Assembly: GCA_003483675.1 (NCBI GenBank)
Contig: DMYK01000431.1
Coordinates: forward strand, 1-5,335
Source of the DNA: Microcoleaceae cyanobacterium UBA11344
GTDB taxonomy: Bacteria; Cyanobacteriota; Cyanobacteriia; Cyanobacteriales; Microcoleaceae
Reading direction: 5' to 3'
Length of the DNA stretch: 5,335 nucleotides
A program made the position numbers and the translations under genes. The notes below the pieces were generated by a model, which was not told where the DNA came from, searched no databases, and saw nothing but the letters and a program-made list of their open reading frames with translations. Positions 5,121-5,335 of this stretch are shown here, piece by piece (the stretch's first letter is position 1; each line of letters starts with the position of its first letter).

Positions 5121-5335
5121 CTAAAGATGTGTAAACAAATAGCTGGTAAAAGTATAGTCATCTATTACAGTGCCGTGGGAGGCATGAAGTCCCTCCCCTT
5201 TCTTTTTTACTTCGAGCGGATTGACCACGGGCTGAACTACGCAGCTCCCTATCCCATTGCACAAGGCATTTGGGATTGCTTTTCGCATAATATTGTAAGA
5301 TCCATTAACATCAGCATTAATCAATCTACCGCTCG
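5121..5335 (-). CDS. tnpB: TnpB / IS200-IS605 OrfB-type RNA-guided nuclease, C-terminal part
   Basis: The last 70 residues of a TnpB-family protein, 5' end beyond the right edge. The frame is open to the edge and reads SGRLINADVNGSYNIMRKA, the RuvC-III motif of TnpB/OrfB; the Asp at 5312-5310 (in NADVNG) is the third catalytic acid. GIGSCVVQPVVNP-type sequence follows, then a basic tail (EVKKKGEG) and about 25 more residues to TAG 5123-5121. TnpB is a transposon-encoded endonuclease guided by an omega RNA made from the 3' end of its own gene and the element's right end, and it helps keep the element in place. The codon labelled as a start at 5324 is internal. The last 30 residues do not look conserved and may be read through the element's terminal structure. 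Activity cannot be judged from this fragment. Confidence 0.85.
   Translation of the reverse strand, partial: SGRLINADVNGSYNIMRKAIPNALCNGIGSCVVQPVVNPLEVKKKGEGLHASHGTVIDDYTFTSYLFTHL
5177..5197 (-). ncRNA. Hairpin within tnpB 3' end, possible omega-RNA / right-end structure
   Basis: GGGAGG (5177-5182) and CCTCCC (5192-5197) form a perfect 6-bp stem with a 9-nt loop, inside the coding frame for the poorly conserved TnpB tail. IS200/IS605 elements end in short hairpins recognised by TnpA, and the TnpB guide RNA scaffold overlaps the tnpB 3' end and right end. The position fits, but the RNA limits and element boundary cannot be set from this window. Confidence 0.4.

Overview
The window comes from a cyanobacterium, most likely a filamentous Oscillatoriales-type (Microcoleus/Oscillatoria-like) strain. 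Six copies of the HIP1 octamer GCGATCGC (starting at 16, 1866, 2881, 4237, 4499 and 4676), cyanobacterial-type CtaA and CtaB proteins, DUF433/DUF5615 genes and heptameric intergenic repeats all point that way. Every gene I can support lies on the minus strand, so the window reads functionally from right to left. The genus is a guess from protein resemblance.

Right end to centre (5335 to 2690): the C-terminal 70 residues of a TnpB-type (IS200/IS605 OrfB) protein run off the right edge. A 347-bp AT-rich gap follows. Then comes the haem A branch: ctaA (haem A synthase) and ctaB (protohaem IX farnesyltransferase), separated by a 133-bp spacer that holds a 12-bp inverted repeat and eight heptamer repeats. 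A clear intrinsic terminator follows ctaB. CtaB converts haem B to haem O and CtaA converts haem O to haem A for cytochrome c oxidase. ctaA is broken by a +1 frameshift exactly between its two four-helix halves.

Centre (2690 to 1790): a 10-bp tandem repeat, a small antitoxin-like protein, and a DUF433 antitoxin-type gene followed by a doubly truncated DUF5615 PIN-like toxin remnant. This is a decayed toxin-antitoxin landscape.

Left part (1790 to 1): a cold-shock-domain/TM2 membrane protein gene (interrupted by a -1 frameshift) overlaps, as TAATG, the start of a 321-residue protein with an N-terminal TIR-like nucleotide-binding domain. The stop codon of the TIR-like gene lies inside one arm of an 86-bp structure with the hallmarks of an integron attC site: GTTAGAC core, paired R and L boxes and an extrahelical A. 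The TIR-like gene, perhaps with its partner, therefore looks like a gene cassette carrying a candidate defence effector in a genome region with no visible integrase. Beyond the attC-like site is the start of a small cyanobacterial hypothetical gene that runs off the left edge.

The most notable observations are the attC-like site joined to a TIR-like effector gene, the CSD-TM2/TIR-like coupled pair, and two single-base frameshifts (CSD-TM2 and ctaA) that are either real lesions, recoding or assembly errors.
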